Part shown: one piece after another, positions 1-12,300 of the stretch
Layout: every line of letters starts with the position of its first letter
How positions within the stretch are numbered: the first letter of the stretch is position 1
Origin: Pelodera strongyloides
Taxonomy: Eukaryota > Nematoda > Chromadorea > Rhabditida > Rhabditidae
Assembly: GCA_036852015.1 (NCBI GenBank)
Contig: JAANDG010000510.1
Location: 42,892 to 106,891, forward strand
Reading direction: 5' to 3'
DNA length: 64,000 nucleotides
Made by a program: the position numbers and the translations under genes
Notes under the pieces: model-generated
The model's input: only the letters and a program-made list of their open reading frames with translations
Told to the model about the DNA's origin: nothing
Database searches by the model: none

Positions 1-698
1 TACGCCTATTTTGAAAAGTAATTTTTCTCGTAGCTGACATAAGCTTAGTGCACCATAGATGCAGTGTTCACTGTAACACTGAAAATAACATTCCATAGAA
101 TATTGTGATACACAGTCATTCGTTTTGAAATGACAACTTCTTTTTGTTTGTGAATCCTAGACTTTATGCAGAGTTTTATACAGAAGGCCTAGATTTGTAT
201 ATTTGTAGATTATTCAATCAGCATGTCAACAAAATACAATTTTTATTATAGTTTCAGTGTGTTTTTTTTTTGTGGTAAACTATTCACTATGACGAACAGT
301 TTTCAGGAACATTTAAATGAATTTCCATCCGTAACTTCAGAATCTTTACAGTAGGCTACCCCTCATCTCGTTTTCGCGTAATACCTTATCAAAGTATCAA
401 TCAAAAGAAGCAATATCAAAAGATAGCAAATTTGTTCAAGTTACAAAACATACTCCACATACAATTCTAAACAATTTACGTGATCCAAATTGGAATGCGC
501 TTTTCGGTTCAACGCATAGGGTGTGATTCAACGACGTACAATAACATTAAAACAATTAACACTGGAATTACAGAATGGTCTTACAAATCCTGGTGACCAC
601 AGTCAAGAACCCAATCGAGTATCTCTTTTTTGTAACGTTTATTCACAGAAAACGACCCGGAAGACAAACGAGATTTCAAGGGTGTAGACAGATATAGC
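1..698. other. 3' flank of CCDC12, no gene recognised
   Basis: This is AT-rich sequence downstream of the CCDC12 stop codon on the minus strand and presumably includes its 3' UTR. I see no exon-like open frame with splice sites and no inverted repeat. Confidence 0.5.
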
Positions 699-3643
699 TC
701 ACGACGTTTGGTTAGCAATTGTACCGGCGGAAACGGCTGTGGCCAAATCTCCACTTCCTTCGGCAAGACTTGTACGAATGATCTCAGCTATAGCACGCTG
801 TGTTCTTCGCTCAAGCTTCTGCATCTTCTTCTCTGAAACGATAATTAAGTATACTGCTTATATTAATTTATAAAAGATCTAAGCCTAGTTAGGCCGATTG
901 ATGACTTATAGTTAGACAATTTAGGAAAATAGTGATCTTGAAAACTATTCTAGGGTCTAGGGTCACACGCCAAAAAAATACAACTACCATTCGGAAGTGG
1001 CCGTATTTCCCAATTTCCCTCGACATTCGTGTAAGAATGAGGTCTACGGCCCGTTGGAGCCAGAAACCCAGAAACAAGATGCGCTATATGAAGAGTATTC
1101 TACACCTTCACAAACTTTGTCAAGCAGGCGCCGGTAACGGTCTCTTGACATAAAGACAAAGACCATTACATATTCCAACTAACCGATATTTCTCTTCAGG
1201 TCCCAATCAATCTTTTTCGGTTGTAATGTGGTGATATCGATTTGTTCTGGTAGGGAATCATGCTTAGTGTCCTCCAAATGGCTTGCAATCTCTTGTTCGA
1301 CTAGTTTAAAGTCGTGCTTGTTGGCTTCTGCCTGAAATGAAAGAGCAAATACCAAATACATCAACAATAGATAATGGAAAGGAAAAGTACAATACTCAAG
1401 TAATATAATCAACAATTAACGAATGAGTACTACTATACCACAATGCATGATCCGCAAACGCATCATTACAGGCGGCTATTATCATAGAACGGCTGATTAT
1501 TACAGACGTTATGAAGATGGGAATTATAAAACTCACAATTATACTTACTTATACGGACCAATCGCATGTTTCTATTTACCAGGACACTTTACAGAGAACG
1601 ACCCAAAAAGGGTCGAGTTTGAGTTGTCCTTCAGGCAGAACACTCGACGTGCTACCAACTTCAATACTTCATATACCGCCATTAAAAAAAAACAATCCAA
1701 TATCATTCTTAGGAATAATCGTATAGCATACAGTAGTAATGAGCGAACTTTGCGTTGACGAGTTTTCGCGAGCAAAATTGTGTGGCCGCACTATCCGATC
1801 GGGTGGTCTCACGAGTGGATACTCCAACTCTCAAACTATGGGTGTTATGCAATGCCAATGCGGGTTTCATAGTAATGTTCACGCACGACCACGAAATTCC
1901 CCTATGCACAATAAGCGTAGCAAAAAATTTACCAACAGAAATTCAGTTACAAGAAAGGAGACACTTTTGTTACAAACCGCGGCAAAAAATGTTTCAATGA
2001 CCATAATAACTATACTGTCCTAACTTCCGATTACTTCCGAACAAAATACACAGAATTTATGTAAAACACATGGGTCAATTGGCCAATAAGTACTATGTGC
2101 CAGTGTAATGCAAAATGCAAGCTATTTCCTACAATAATCAGCGTAGTACGTAGGCGAAAAGATGAAGAAAAAACAGTTCAGAACAGAAACAAGATAATAA
2201 ATATACCCACCTTAGCAACCACCTCACCGGCATTTGGAGCATAATTTCGGAAAATTCGCTCTCCAGTTGTACTTCGCTTGGTCGGTTTCTCCTCTTCCTG
2301 TAAAATAGAAATCAAACTGATGGACTGTTATCCAATCAACTGAGCATAAGTCGGGTGCTAACCATTAACCCATTTTGGATTGACTCAGAACTTGAGAACA
2401 TCTCCCAAATGCAAATATCTATATTTGGGAGAAACATTTCGAGAATACACCCCCTTATAACAGTGGCTGGTCATGACAGTCATGAGGTGAAAGGTTTTGA
2501 AAAGTAGGTTAGGCCGGACACTGTATTCGGCTGTAGTGTATACAAATTAGTGCGCGTAGTTTGATTATATTAATTTGCGTTCAACATATGGGAATGCTGT
2601 CCAGAATACGTTTCAAAAACCAGTAATTATATCGCTTTAAATTTTAAATATATGTATATACGCTTCAAAAACCGGCCGCTACATTGCTTTAAATTTTAAA
2701 TAGATAAGACCATCTCCATTTACGCACGGGATTGCATGCCCTATCACTACAATAAAAAAGACCATAATAATGGCATAACACAAACACATTGCATTTTACA
2801 TTATAAATCTTCCACACGGGAATTACCAATTGCAAACTTCTAACAAACAACACTGTGCTTTAAGCATTCCCTTTTCTGTTTTGCTATGATATTCAACAGT
2901 TCAATTATACATTCTTAATTATACAATTTGCCAAACACATGTGGCTATAACAAATAGAAATTACCTGATAATCGCTCTCACTCATAGGAACGCCATGAAT
3001 TTTACTCTTCATTGCCAATAACCTCCTCTTGCGATCTTGAGCTGCCTGTAATGAAAATTATTGTACACACCCAACTGTACATTTGGCCGTCTACGTTTAC
3101 ACTTTTTTTTGTACACCAAGATTGTGTATGCGGCTACTGTGTCGTCGCTTGGAGAAAACAACAGAGTGACAGTGATTCGGTGATTGCGCTGCGTAGGCCT
3201 TATCATCCTAATTAGCAACTCCCAAACAGAACGACAAGATTGAAGATTGCGATACCAGGTCATGCAAAATCCAAGAAACTGCGCAAAGGTTAACGTATGC
3301 GAAGGCAGTTTTCTTAAAAAAAATCAAAAGAACAAAATAATTATGGTTACTAGTTACCTGATCGGTGGCAACGTTTCACTGACAAGATGGTTCCCTCATT
3401 GAGATTCATAAGCATTAAATTGGCGCACCATTACAGTTATCACGTTATAAGTACAATAAAAACATATTTGAGTGAAACGGCCATCTAGGACTACATCGGC
3501 TATAAATCTAATTAAATGTCGCTAATATAGCTTACTATAAGAATTCGGAATATACAACACACCTTCTCAGCGGCAGATATTTGAATGTGTGGTATTTCCT
3601 CGTCTGAAGTATTGGCTGCGTCATGTTGGGGATCAACTTCCAT
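699..3643 (-). CDS. CCDC12 (cwf18-type spliceosome protein), 5 exons, complete
   Basis: Exons from 5' to 3' on the minus strand are 3643-3563, 3045-2965, 2297-2211, 1331-1184 and 832-699. They join in phase into a 176-residue protein; human CCDC12 has 166. The conserved C-terminal block is clear: IDWDLKRNIEKKMQKLERRT then QRAIAEIIRTSLAEG near residues 125-160, with a basic RKRRLLAMKSK helix and an ERIFRNYAPN motif upstream, all in the CCDC12 order. The family is a cwf18-type component of the activated spliceosome and acts in the nucleus. The ATG follows directly after a gtttcag acceptor (3644-3650), so the true 5' end is either an upstream UTR exon or a trans-spliced leader. The N-terminus differs from vertebrate CCDC12, and an in-frame upstream exon cannot be excluded. 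Family assignment is secure. Confidence 0.93.
2609..2700. repeat. two right-end remnants of TA-flanked MITE family B
   Basis: The motif gtttcaaaaacc followed by cgctttaaa occurs twice here, about 50 bp apart, as in the right termini of the family B elements in later introns. No matching left ends are present. It lies in CCDC12 intron 2. Confidence 0.55.
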
Positions 3644-4133
3644 CTGAAACAACTAATAACAGCTAAAGAGTAAAAGCAGAAATGGATTTAAAAATGTATC
3701 AACGAGGCGTATGGAGCAACTTAAAAATGAAATAAGAAGGGAAAGGGAAAGGGAATGTGTGAGGGAAACAAAATAAGCAAATAATCGTTAAAATAGTAAT
3801 GCAGCACAAGTTCCGCGGAAACGGGAACGAGCAAGAAAATAAGACGATGGTATTACTCACATTTTGCTATTTTAAATGAGGTAGCAAACAAAACAAGTGT
3901 TAGGAACCCAACTGAGACCGACTGGAACAAAAACTCCATTCTTGATACACGGAATATGATGAATCTGACACATCCGCAGACAGTGTGATACTGCAACTAT
4001 GCGTAAACGCCAGAGGGTGGATCATGAGAATTGCGGAGCCGATTAGCTTAGAAACTATACGGTACTCTCCACTCCACGCAGCTTTGGTGAAACATGTATT
4101 ATCCACGTTTCAATCAAGCATATATGTTCATAT

Positions 4134-5128
4134 ATGCAAAGACGCATTAAAGAGATGGGGCTCCAGTGTGTACAGTCTACGATCGTTGATCCCCACTCTG
4201 ACTTTTCCGTTATCAAATCTGATCTACAGTCCCTTGACAATTGGTGCTCTCTCTGGCAAATGCATTGTTCTAGTAGCAAGTCTTTCATTCTTGATGTATG
4301 TAGTCAATTTGAATACCCTTTCCGTATTGCCGATCGTATCCTTGACCATCCCACGGATTGTAAAGACCTTGGTGTTACTATAGGTAGTGATCTCTCATTC
4401 ACCTCTCATATCAATAACATCATTTCAAGTAGTAAACGCGTTTCTTATTGTATCCTACGGTCTATAAAATTTCCACATCTTTCCACTTACCGTGCTGCTT
4501 TCATTGCTTTTTGTAGACCTCTCTTGGAATATGCTTCAGAAGTATGGAATCCTCACCAACTTACCCTAATAAACAAAATTGAAGCTGTCCAAAAGCGGTT
4601 TTTATCGTTCGCCTATAAGAAATGTTTTCCCGAAACCGATGCAGTTCCTTACGTTGATCTCCTCCATTCATTTGATCTGAAACCTCTCGAACACCGTAGA
4701 ATAGTTTATGACCTTGTACGTTGTTATCGTTCTGTTTTCTCTCGTGATTTTTACCCTTCTCCTTCTTTCGAATTTTCTGACCGTCCTCCTCGCAATTGTC
4801 ACACATATCAACTAAAACATTGTTCTTCTAGCTCTGATGTCTCATGTCACTTCTACCAAAGGCGCGTAGTCAGATCGTGGAATTCCTTACCTCTTGAAGT
4901 TTTCCATCCCTTCCCTTCTAGCGTAGAAATTTTCAAAACTCGGCTCAATCGAAATTCTCTTACTTATCCCCACGTATAGCCTATAGCCATTTACCTACGA
5001 ACCTTTTCCGTATTTTTGTGTTGTCCAGTATTTCGCTTTACGTTTTTTTTGTATGTATTTGTTCACGCTGTATTATTTCGCTTTTGTTCTTTTCAGAATA
5101 AAGTATTCAATAAATAAATAAATAAATA
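4134..5128 (+). mobile_element. 5'-truncated non-LTR retrotransposon, RT C-terminal part
   Basis: A 281-codon frame (4134-4979) encodes the end of a reverse transcriptase and the following conserved region. It shows LDNWCSLWQMHCSSSKSF, then KDLGVTIGSDLSFTSHIN, then FCRPLLEYASEVWNPHQ and VQKRFLSFAYKKCF, the usual order in Jockey/CR1-like LINEs. The palm with the catalytic YADD is missing, so the copy is truncated at the 5' end, as expected of incomplete target-primed reverse transcription. The 3' UTR (4980-5105) ends in an AATAAA-like signal and a short aaata-repeat tail near 5108-5128. The frame is undamaged, which suggests a fairly recent insertion. Clade placement from this part alone is tentative. 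Confidence 0.85.
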
Positions 5129-5769
5129 CGAGCAAATGGGAATGTACATTTATACGCTTGAACCTTAGAAATATAAATATTCAAAGAAAATGATAATTAC
5201 TACAAAGCGAACAAAAAAACCAATCGCCGTGCCGCGCAAAGAATCCGCGAAATGCGAAAATTCTCAAAAATTTGATGTTTTCCTCGGCAAAAATTCCGAA
5301 ATGTACGCTTTCATACAAATGACGAAAGTTCGGATTTTCATGAATTTTGGATACCAAGTTCCAACAATTTTTTGTTGCCGCAACTGACTAAAAAAAACCG
5401 AATTTTATTAAAGATTTTTTTCGGAAAATATGTCCTGAAAATCATGAACCGCCGTGCGCACAAAACAGGTCTAATGATAAGAATGCGACCATGAATTCTA
5501 TTGCTATCTCTAGATATGCAACTTTATAGGTTGAAGGCGTACACTACGCACGACATTCTAATAAGAAAAAAACTCTAGTTGAAGCGTACAATCATTTACA
5601 ACAAAATAAGAACTCTGTTCGTTTTTTTGTCGATGCTTCTACATACATGTGTGTAAGGACAAGACCTGAGTAAACGAATAATCGGGTAAAAACAAAATAA
5701 TTTTACACCTTATAAAGTATTCATACAGAGATCGGTTCAACAACATTTACTTCTGTAAAAAAAAACATA
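5129..5769. other. spacer without recognised gene
   Basis: Low-complexity AT-rich spacer between the LINE fragment and the degenerate repeat. The short open frames here have no splice context and no recognisable composition. Confidence 0.4.
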
Positions 5770-6060
5770 TGCGCCCGATCAAGTCCCTCAAATAATCGGA
5801 CACATATCGTTTTTTTTTTTGTGGAAATAGCCCGGCACATACATGGCGGGTTTTTGGCGAATGACCGCACATAGCGGGGCTTTTTTGAAAATAATCGGGC
5901 ACATTTTGGGTTTTTTTTAAATAATCTCCAGCACATTTCGGGCATGTTCCCAAAATGTATCGGATTATTAAATCTATCGGGCGTTTGCTAGTCTTTTTTT
6001 AAGAAATGTGGCACATAACTGGGGTTTTCCGAATAATATCGGGCGCATATCGGGGTTTTC
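5770..6060. repeat. degenerate tandem repeat, unit about 35-50 bp
   Basis: A unit of the form aataatcgggcacat followed by a G-run and a long T-run recurs at least six times with strong divergence, for example near 5790, 5835, 5870, 5895, 5925 and 6035. It is a decayed minisatellite. Its open frames are by-products. Confidence 0.6.
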
Positions 6061-6450
6061 ATTTTCTTGTTGCGGGATACTTGCATATATTTGGTCTAAG
6101 TGCGCCCCCATAGCATAGAAGTTGTAAGTGTGAGGAGAAAGTGATTAATGAGTTTGTACTTAGGTGTTTGTGAAATTTTTGTGGGCAATCGTTTTCTACA
6201 TTTTAGCTCTGTTGCGCTTATCTAATTGATGTCGTTTACACTAACACATGCTACTACTACGAACAGTTGTTTATGTGTACGTTGTCCAAGGGCACACGCT
6301 CTTGGCAACAGACACAACAATAGAATGGGTAGCGCTGTGCGACACCGCTAGTTGATTCTACAGTGTAGGTGAACCCGCACAACAAAAAGTACCGAGCGCT
6401 TTTCACAGAAGTACGCTTGGACGCTTAGACAGAAGTAAATGTTAATGAAA

Positions 6451-6911
6451 CCGGCCTCCCAATCAGATGTTGTCCTTCAGATGTTATTTTGTCAACTTGA
6501 CCACTGCTCCGAATTGACCATTTTGATAGTATTTTCATTTAGTGAGCCGTCTGAATGCGGTTGCGCTTCTTGAAATATGTAAGTTTTCTCGCTAGTATGT
6601 GGTATGTGCTGTCTAGTTCAAAGGCTAAAGGATTCTAAACAACCATCCATTTAGCCATTTTTATATCCCGTTTTCAGGTGCACGCTTGTATCAAAACAAG
6701 TCACTTGCGAAAATGACAGAGCAGACTCGCCAACTCCTCGCTGTCTTCATCCTATTGAATGATAGCTGAAACCGCACGATTTCGAGAATTCCGATGTCTC
6801 ATCGAAGAACGTGTAGCTACATAGGTTACATTGCTGCATAGGTGGCGAGTGGCTGTCAAGGGTAGCACCATAAGTTGGCCGTATGAGCCAATCATCTGAT
6901 TGGGAGGCCGG
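6451..6911. mobile_element. 461-bp element with perfect 19-bp terminal inverted repeats
   Basis: The first 19 bases (6451-6469, ccggcctcccaatcagatg) recur exactly inverted at 6893-6911. Internal similarity between the arms decays quickly. There is no coding capacity, so it is a non-autonomous DNA element. I see no convincing target-site duplication. Confidence 0.7.
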
Positions 6912-7227
6912 TGAATAGAGCTGTAGCAAGTGGCTAGTTACCGGATGGCTTTGATTTGAAGTGTTCTACTTGGTCCTATGGTTCAGGTTCAGACCGTTCA
7001 GAAACTATGGAAATACAAAACATCCAGAAATAGTCTGTGAATATTCCCCGCAACAAAACACACTCCGCAAGGTTCACTCGGTCGTCACATCTTCCTGTGC
7101 CCAATCAACTGTTACGGACATACATACAAAACATGCGCACAACAAGAGGGCAACTTACTGAAACCAACCCAGAAACGCCATAACAAATTGCATATCCCAA
7201 ACAAACAAGTTCCAAGTTTGGCACGAT

Positions 7228-7400
7228 TCAAGAATATCCGTCCCATGGATGTATAGACGTCCTATAGAAAAAGATCAGTACCATGGAAAAATAGCCGTCC
7301 CATGGCGTCCAATGGGTGGGCCAACCGTCCCATCCCATGGCGGGCTCAACCCTGAATCTCAACCGTCGAAAAGGGGGCTGACCGTCCCATTTTTTTTTAA
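7228..7400. repeat. clustered CCGTCCCATGG-type motif
   Basis: Variants of ccgtcccatgg occur about five times within 170 bp at irregular spacing. It could be a decayed minisatellite. No gene is seen between 6912 and 7765 otherwise. Confidence 0.35.
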
Positions 7401-7769
7401 ATAATAATGATTTTATTTCGAAATAATAATAAGTATCCCCGTCGGCATCAACCGACACACTGTGCTGGTTTTTTGTGCATAGAAATTATCTTATCTACAC
7501 AGGCTCGTGCTGATATCAAAAGGGCCCTTAGTGTTGCAACAATATGACCACCTTCAACCACAAGACGCCTTCCGAACCGAGAGTACAGCTCAATTCAAAG
7601 CGTCCAGCTCGAGATCAAATGGCTGACATGGGGTGGATTGAAACACTACTCAAAGCATGATAAGGGCAAACTACGCGTATATTGTACGATTATACGTTCA
7701 GATAGGGACATAAGGACAAAATGTAGAGTCACTTATTGCTTCTGGAATTGTTCATAACCATGGATTTTA

Positions 7770-8220
7770 AAGGAAGAGGCCCATGAGGAAAACGTTTACC
7801 TCAATTTACTTGCACAGAATGTCCGGAATTTTAGAAATATTAATGTAAAAACCGTATTTCTTTGCACCTAGAACTCACAAAGTTATTCCCCGGCAAACAG
7901 TTCGGCCAGGTACCGTAGTCAGAATCAATTTTTGTGTTTTTAGGGCATTACAACATTGGAAACGGTTTTTTTATTATCGTAGGTATGTTCTTCATCGTTT
8001 AACAATTATTATATAGAGAAAGAATGCTAATAGACGGATATAAACGTAAAGACGTATTTTGACGGTGCTGCCTACGGTACCTGGTCGAACTGTTTGCAAG
8101 GGAATAACTCTGTGAGTTTTAGGCTTCAAGCAATGCGGTTTTCACAGTACCATTTCTGAAATTCCGGACATTCTGTGGAAATATAATGAGGAAAGCTTTT
8201 TTCTCGTGGGCCTCTCCCTT
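7770..8220. mobile_element. foldback TA-flanked MITE, about 451 bp
   Basis: Long inverted arms span about 7770-7925 and 8063-8220. The outer ends read aaggaagaggccca and, inverted, aagggagaggccca. The element is bounded by TA at 7768-7769 and 8221-8222. Both arms also carry a block ggtaccgtag and its inverse. There is no coding capacity. The right-hand TA is also the left flank of the next element. Confidence 0.72.
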
Positions 8221-8222
8221 TA

Positions 8223-8549
8223 AAGGGAATATGTAGGCACTCAAAATGTGCAAAACAACTGCGAAACTGGAGTTTCCACACGACTGAGTATGTAAATTAG
8301 AATTTGCATGCCCTGCATATTGAATCTTGCTATTTGCCGATATCCGCATGCAAAGTTGAAATTTGCAACATCAGAACTGCCGTGTAAGCCAGGGTGTCAG
8401 TAAAAGCGTTTAATATGGAAAAGGTGAAATTTGAAAATCATTTTCTTTTAAATGGGAAACTTTTAACATTTTTTGTTGTTGTTTCCTTAATGAGAAACAC
8501 ACATTATATTAATACAGCTTAACTTCAAAAAAGGAATACATATTCCCTT
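8223..8549 (+). mobile_element. MITE family A copy 1 (TA target, AAGGGAATATG termini)
   Basis: The element starts aagggaatatgtaggc and ends with the inverse catattccctt, with TA on both sides (8221-8222 and 8550-8551). It matches the copy at 11631-11989 over nearly all its length. The terminal motif and TA duplication point to Tc1/mariner-type mobilisation in trans. Confidence 0.78.
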
Positions 8550-8699
8550 TAATGGCCAACCTTCGCCGCGTTAATGAATTAATTGCTTGCAGATACACAA
8601 AAACAATGACATCCTTACCTTAAAAATAGGGGGAGGGACGTGTGTTCACAGTTACACTCATGGGACGTCTTCAACAAGGCTAAATGTAACGCTAAAATG

Positions 8700-8860
8700 C
8701 AGAGTAGCTACCGTAGATAAAAAAATAAAATAATTCATGCGGTTTCGAAATGGTACTAAACGCGCGGGAATTTAGCCCCGCCCGGCCGCTATGCATTGTG
8801 CATGCACCTTCAGAGAGATGTGCAGTTTCTAGTATACTGTATTAGAATTTCTACGGGCGG
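8700..8860 (+). promoter_or_regulatory. candidate promoter region of the gamma subunit gene
   Basis: This short GC-rich island stands out from the AT-rich surroundings. It contains gccccgcccggccg near 8775 and a gcattgtgcatgcac dyad just after it. It lies about 500-650 bp upstream of the ATP5F1C ATG. It is inferred from composition only; no TATA box or start site is evident. Confidence 0.3.
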
Positions 8861-9340
8861 TGTCATTTTATAGTTTGTACTTCATTTTTGCAAAGATTTT
8901 GTGCGTTTTTTGTTGGGTCTATACTTACATTTCGCCTGCAATTTAACGCCTATTTACGTAGAACAGTTGACCGGGATAAACAGAATGCGAGTCCCGCACA
9001 ATGTGGTAGTAGAGGGGGTAATTTTCTGTGCGCGACGAACGCTCCAAATGAAGTTTTTGTCTTGTTATGTCAGCGTCTTAACATCTGTTTGTCATTCGGT
9101 TGGCCGCATTGAAAAAAAAACAGCACATTTTATGAACTGGTATTCTGCAAGCCTTGTGAAGTATATTGGCCTCCCGACTTATCTAAAGTTTTCCTAGACT
9201 TTTTGGTATTTTTCATAAGAACTTAATGTAATGTTTTTTTTTGTGTGTACAGCGTGCGTTTCCTCCACCCGTGGTATTTGTATCCAAACGGCACCGTTGA
9301 TCGTATTTTTTTTATTGATGTACAATTCGTTATGTGACTT

Positions 9341-9356
9341 TATTTCAGTGGCGGAG
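9341..9356 (+). other. splice acceptor 8 nt upstream of the ATP5F1C ATG
   Basis: tatttcag at 9341-9348 follows a T-rich tract. The ATG lies at 9357 with no in-frame codons lost between. It implies an upstream leader exon joined in cis or in trans. Confidence 0.6.
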
Positions 9357-12300
9357 ATGCTCAGACAGGGAACGGGTGCTCTGACCCTTGTGGCTTCCAG
9401 CCTCGCTGCCGGCGAGCAGCAAAGAGGAATGGCTACTCTGAAGGATATTTCCCTTCGGTTGAAGTCGGTCAAGAATATTCAGAAGATCACAAAATCTATG
9501 AAGATGGTTTCCGCAGCCAAGTTTGCAAGGGTATCTACATTCCTTTAGCAAATTATTCAAATTCCTCGTTTTCAACATTATCTCTCTACTTACTCTAGCA
9601 CATACTTTATGTTTGGGGAAGTGAGACAAAAATGAGATATTTGAACGAGTACTTGAGCTTAAAATTTGATGTTGGAACCATATTTAAAGGGAATATGTAG
9701 GCCCTTTTTGAAGTTAAGCTGTATTAATAGAATGCGTGTTGCCCATTAAGGAAACAATAACAAAAGTTGTCTACAATTACCCACTTAAAAGAAAATCAAT
9801 TACAAAGCACTATGTCAAGAAAAGGGGCCATCGCGGCGAGCGGCCATTTTTCGCCGCGCCGCCGGTAAGCCCCGCCCCCTGGACTGTAGGCAAAGCGGCT
9901 ACCGCTTACAAGTGAGGAAGACAAAATTATAGCTTATTGTTAGTCAAAAATAGAAGTAGGCTGTTTAAAAAGAAACTTAAAGGAAAGATACGCTATGGGT
10001 GTAACCGGGGATTAGTTCACGCATTATTTTGGGAGCGGGACGCGCCATACCCCTATCCCTTGCTCATTTTAAATACAAGAACGTGAAGGCATTTATTTAG
10101 CTATGTGGATGCAATAGAGACAAAAGTAGCGCGGGTTGGTGTGTAGACTTTCGCCTATCTCTAAACACTAGAGACGAGCCTAAATTGTGTGGGCCGAGTC
10201 TAAATTGTGTGTAAAAACTAGAGACGAGTCTAAAGTGTGTATAAATTGCTAATGATCGCCCTATTTGCTTTCCATTTATGGATATCTATTTTATATCAGT
10301 TTCACACTATTCCTCCTTTTCCCTCTCACTTGTTTTCGAAATGTGCCCACCGGCGCTGTGCCCTTTCCCTACAGTCCAGGGGGCGGGGATTACCGGCGGC
10401 GCGGCGAAAAATGGCCGCTCGCCGCTCTGGCCCCTCTTCTTGACATAGTGCCGCCTTTTCCATAGTAAACGCTAATTCGGAACCCTTGCATAAATTTGGG
10501 TCCGATTGAATAAATTTCAGTTTAAGTCGGCAAATAGCAAGATTCAAGATGCAGCGCATTCCAATTTCGTATTTACATATTCAGTCGCCTATTTAAATTA
10601 ACGTCTGGTATGGAAACGCTAGTTTCGCTTTTTTTTGCTCATTTTGAGTGCCTACATATTCCCTTTAACAGCGAATTTTTTTTCACACTAGTTAGAAATG
10701 AGAACAAACTAACAATCGTGAGCCCCTCCATTTAAAGCATTTCAGCCACAATTTTCACGTGCGCATCTGCGTATCTTCCCATCACTATTTAAAAAAATTG
10801 TTGCAATTCTGTCTTTGGTTTTTCTAAACTGTGAATATTCTTCTGCATTATTGATATCATAATTTTCGTGTTCAGACGCTTAAATAGTTCTGAGCACTAG
10901 AGTATTGAGATACATTTCTTTTAAACGTTTTTTTAAACATATGTCTTCAGGCCGAGCGTGAGCTGAAGGGCGCTCGTGTGTACGGTGTGGGAGCGAGATC
11001 GTTCTTCGATAACATCGATCCCCCAGCAGCAGAGGGAGAGCAGAAGGAGGTTCCCCAGAAACAACTTCTGGTTTTGATCACTTCCGATCGAGGACTTTGC
11101 GGAGCTATCCACACCTCAATTGCTAGGGTAAGACTAATGCTGGTGGAAGTTTTAATTTGGATAGTTTATTGCATATGGGTTTAAATTAGATATTTGCTAT
11201 TTGCGAGTGGTTGTGTGATTTTCAATTCGTGTGTTGTAAACTGCATTATTGTAACGGGTGGGTTGCTTGATCACTTAATTTTATAAAATAGGGTATTTCC
11301 CATTATTATCTTATCTTCAGTGGTGTGTGGTGTTGAAAACTAAGGATAACCTATTTTATAGGAGACCAAGGCCCTTTACCGTGAGAAGCCTGCTGATGTG
11401 GAGTACAGTATTGTTGCCCTGGGAGATAAGTCGAAGGCTGCCCTGCAGAGATTCTTCGGAGACAACTTTGTTCTCACCGGAAACGAAATTGGCCGTCAGC
11501 CACCCACATTTGAAGATGCTGCCATTGCTGCACAGGCAATTCTCGACTCCGGAGTCCAATTTGACCAGGTACTTTTCTAACCTTTCGCTAGGCTAATAGT
11601 ATTGCATACAATGTAATTTTCTGCGTATTAAAGGGAATATGTAGGCACTCAAAATGAGCAAAACAACTGCGAAACTAGAGTTTCCACACCAGACATGAAT
11701 TTAAGTAGGCGACTGAATATGTAAATTCGAATATTCTCATTTGCATGCAAATATGTCGCTGTTGCATGCTATATGCCGATGTATGCACATATGCTAAATT
11801 TTTTGCTCCATCAGCACTGCCGTGTAAGCCAGGGGGTCAAATAACGCGTTTACTATGGAAAAGATGAACTTTGAAAATCATTTTCTTTTAAATGGGAAAC
11901 TTTTAACCATTTTTGTTGTTGTTTCCTTAATGAGGAACACACATTCTATTAATACAGCTTAACTTCAAAAAGGGCATACATATTCCCTTTAAGGTACTAT
12001 GACTATTTTTTTAGTTTGCAGCAGTGTGGTGTAAGCGTAAATCACTTGTATCTTGTAGCTATCTATTGAACAAAGCATAAATGACGTACGTACGTAAATG
12101 ACATATTCTGTTTACCACTGACGCATTATATCAAACCATAATGTTTGTGTGAACATCACATTGTTGACTATGTTGTGATGCGTTGTGTAGAACTATACTA
12201 GAAAAGGCACTGAGCCAATCCATGCGTTAATATGTTGTTTGCGCTTTATTTAGCGTAGCGCTTTGCATTTATTTTTGACGCCGGACAGATTTGAACCAGC

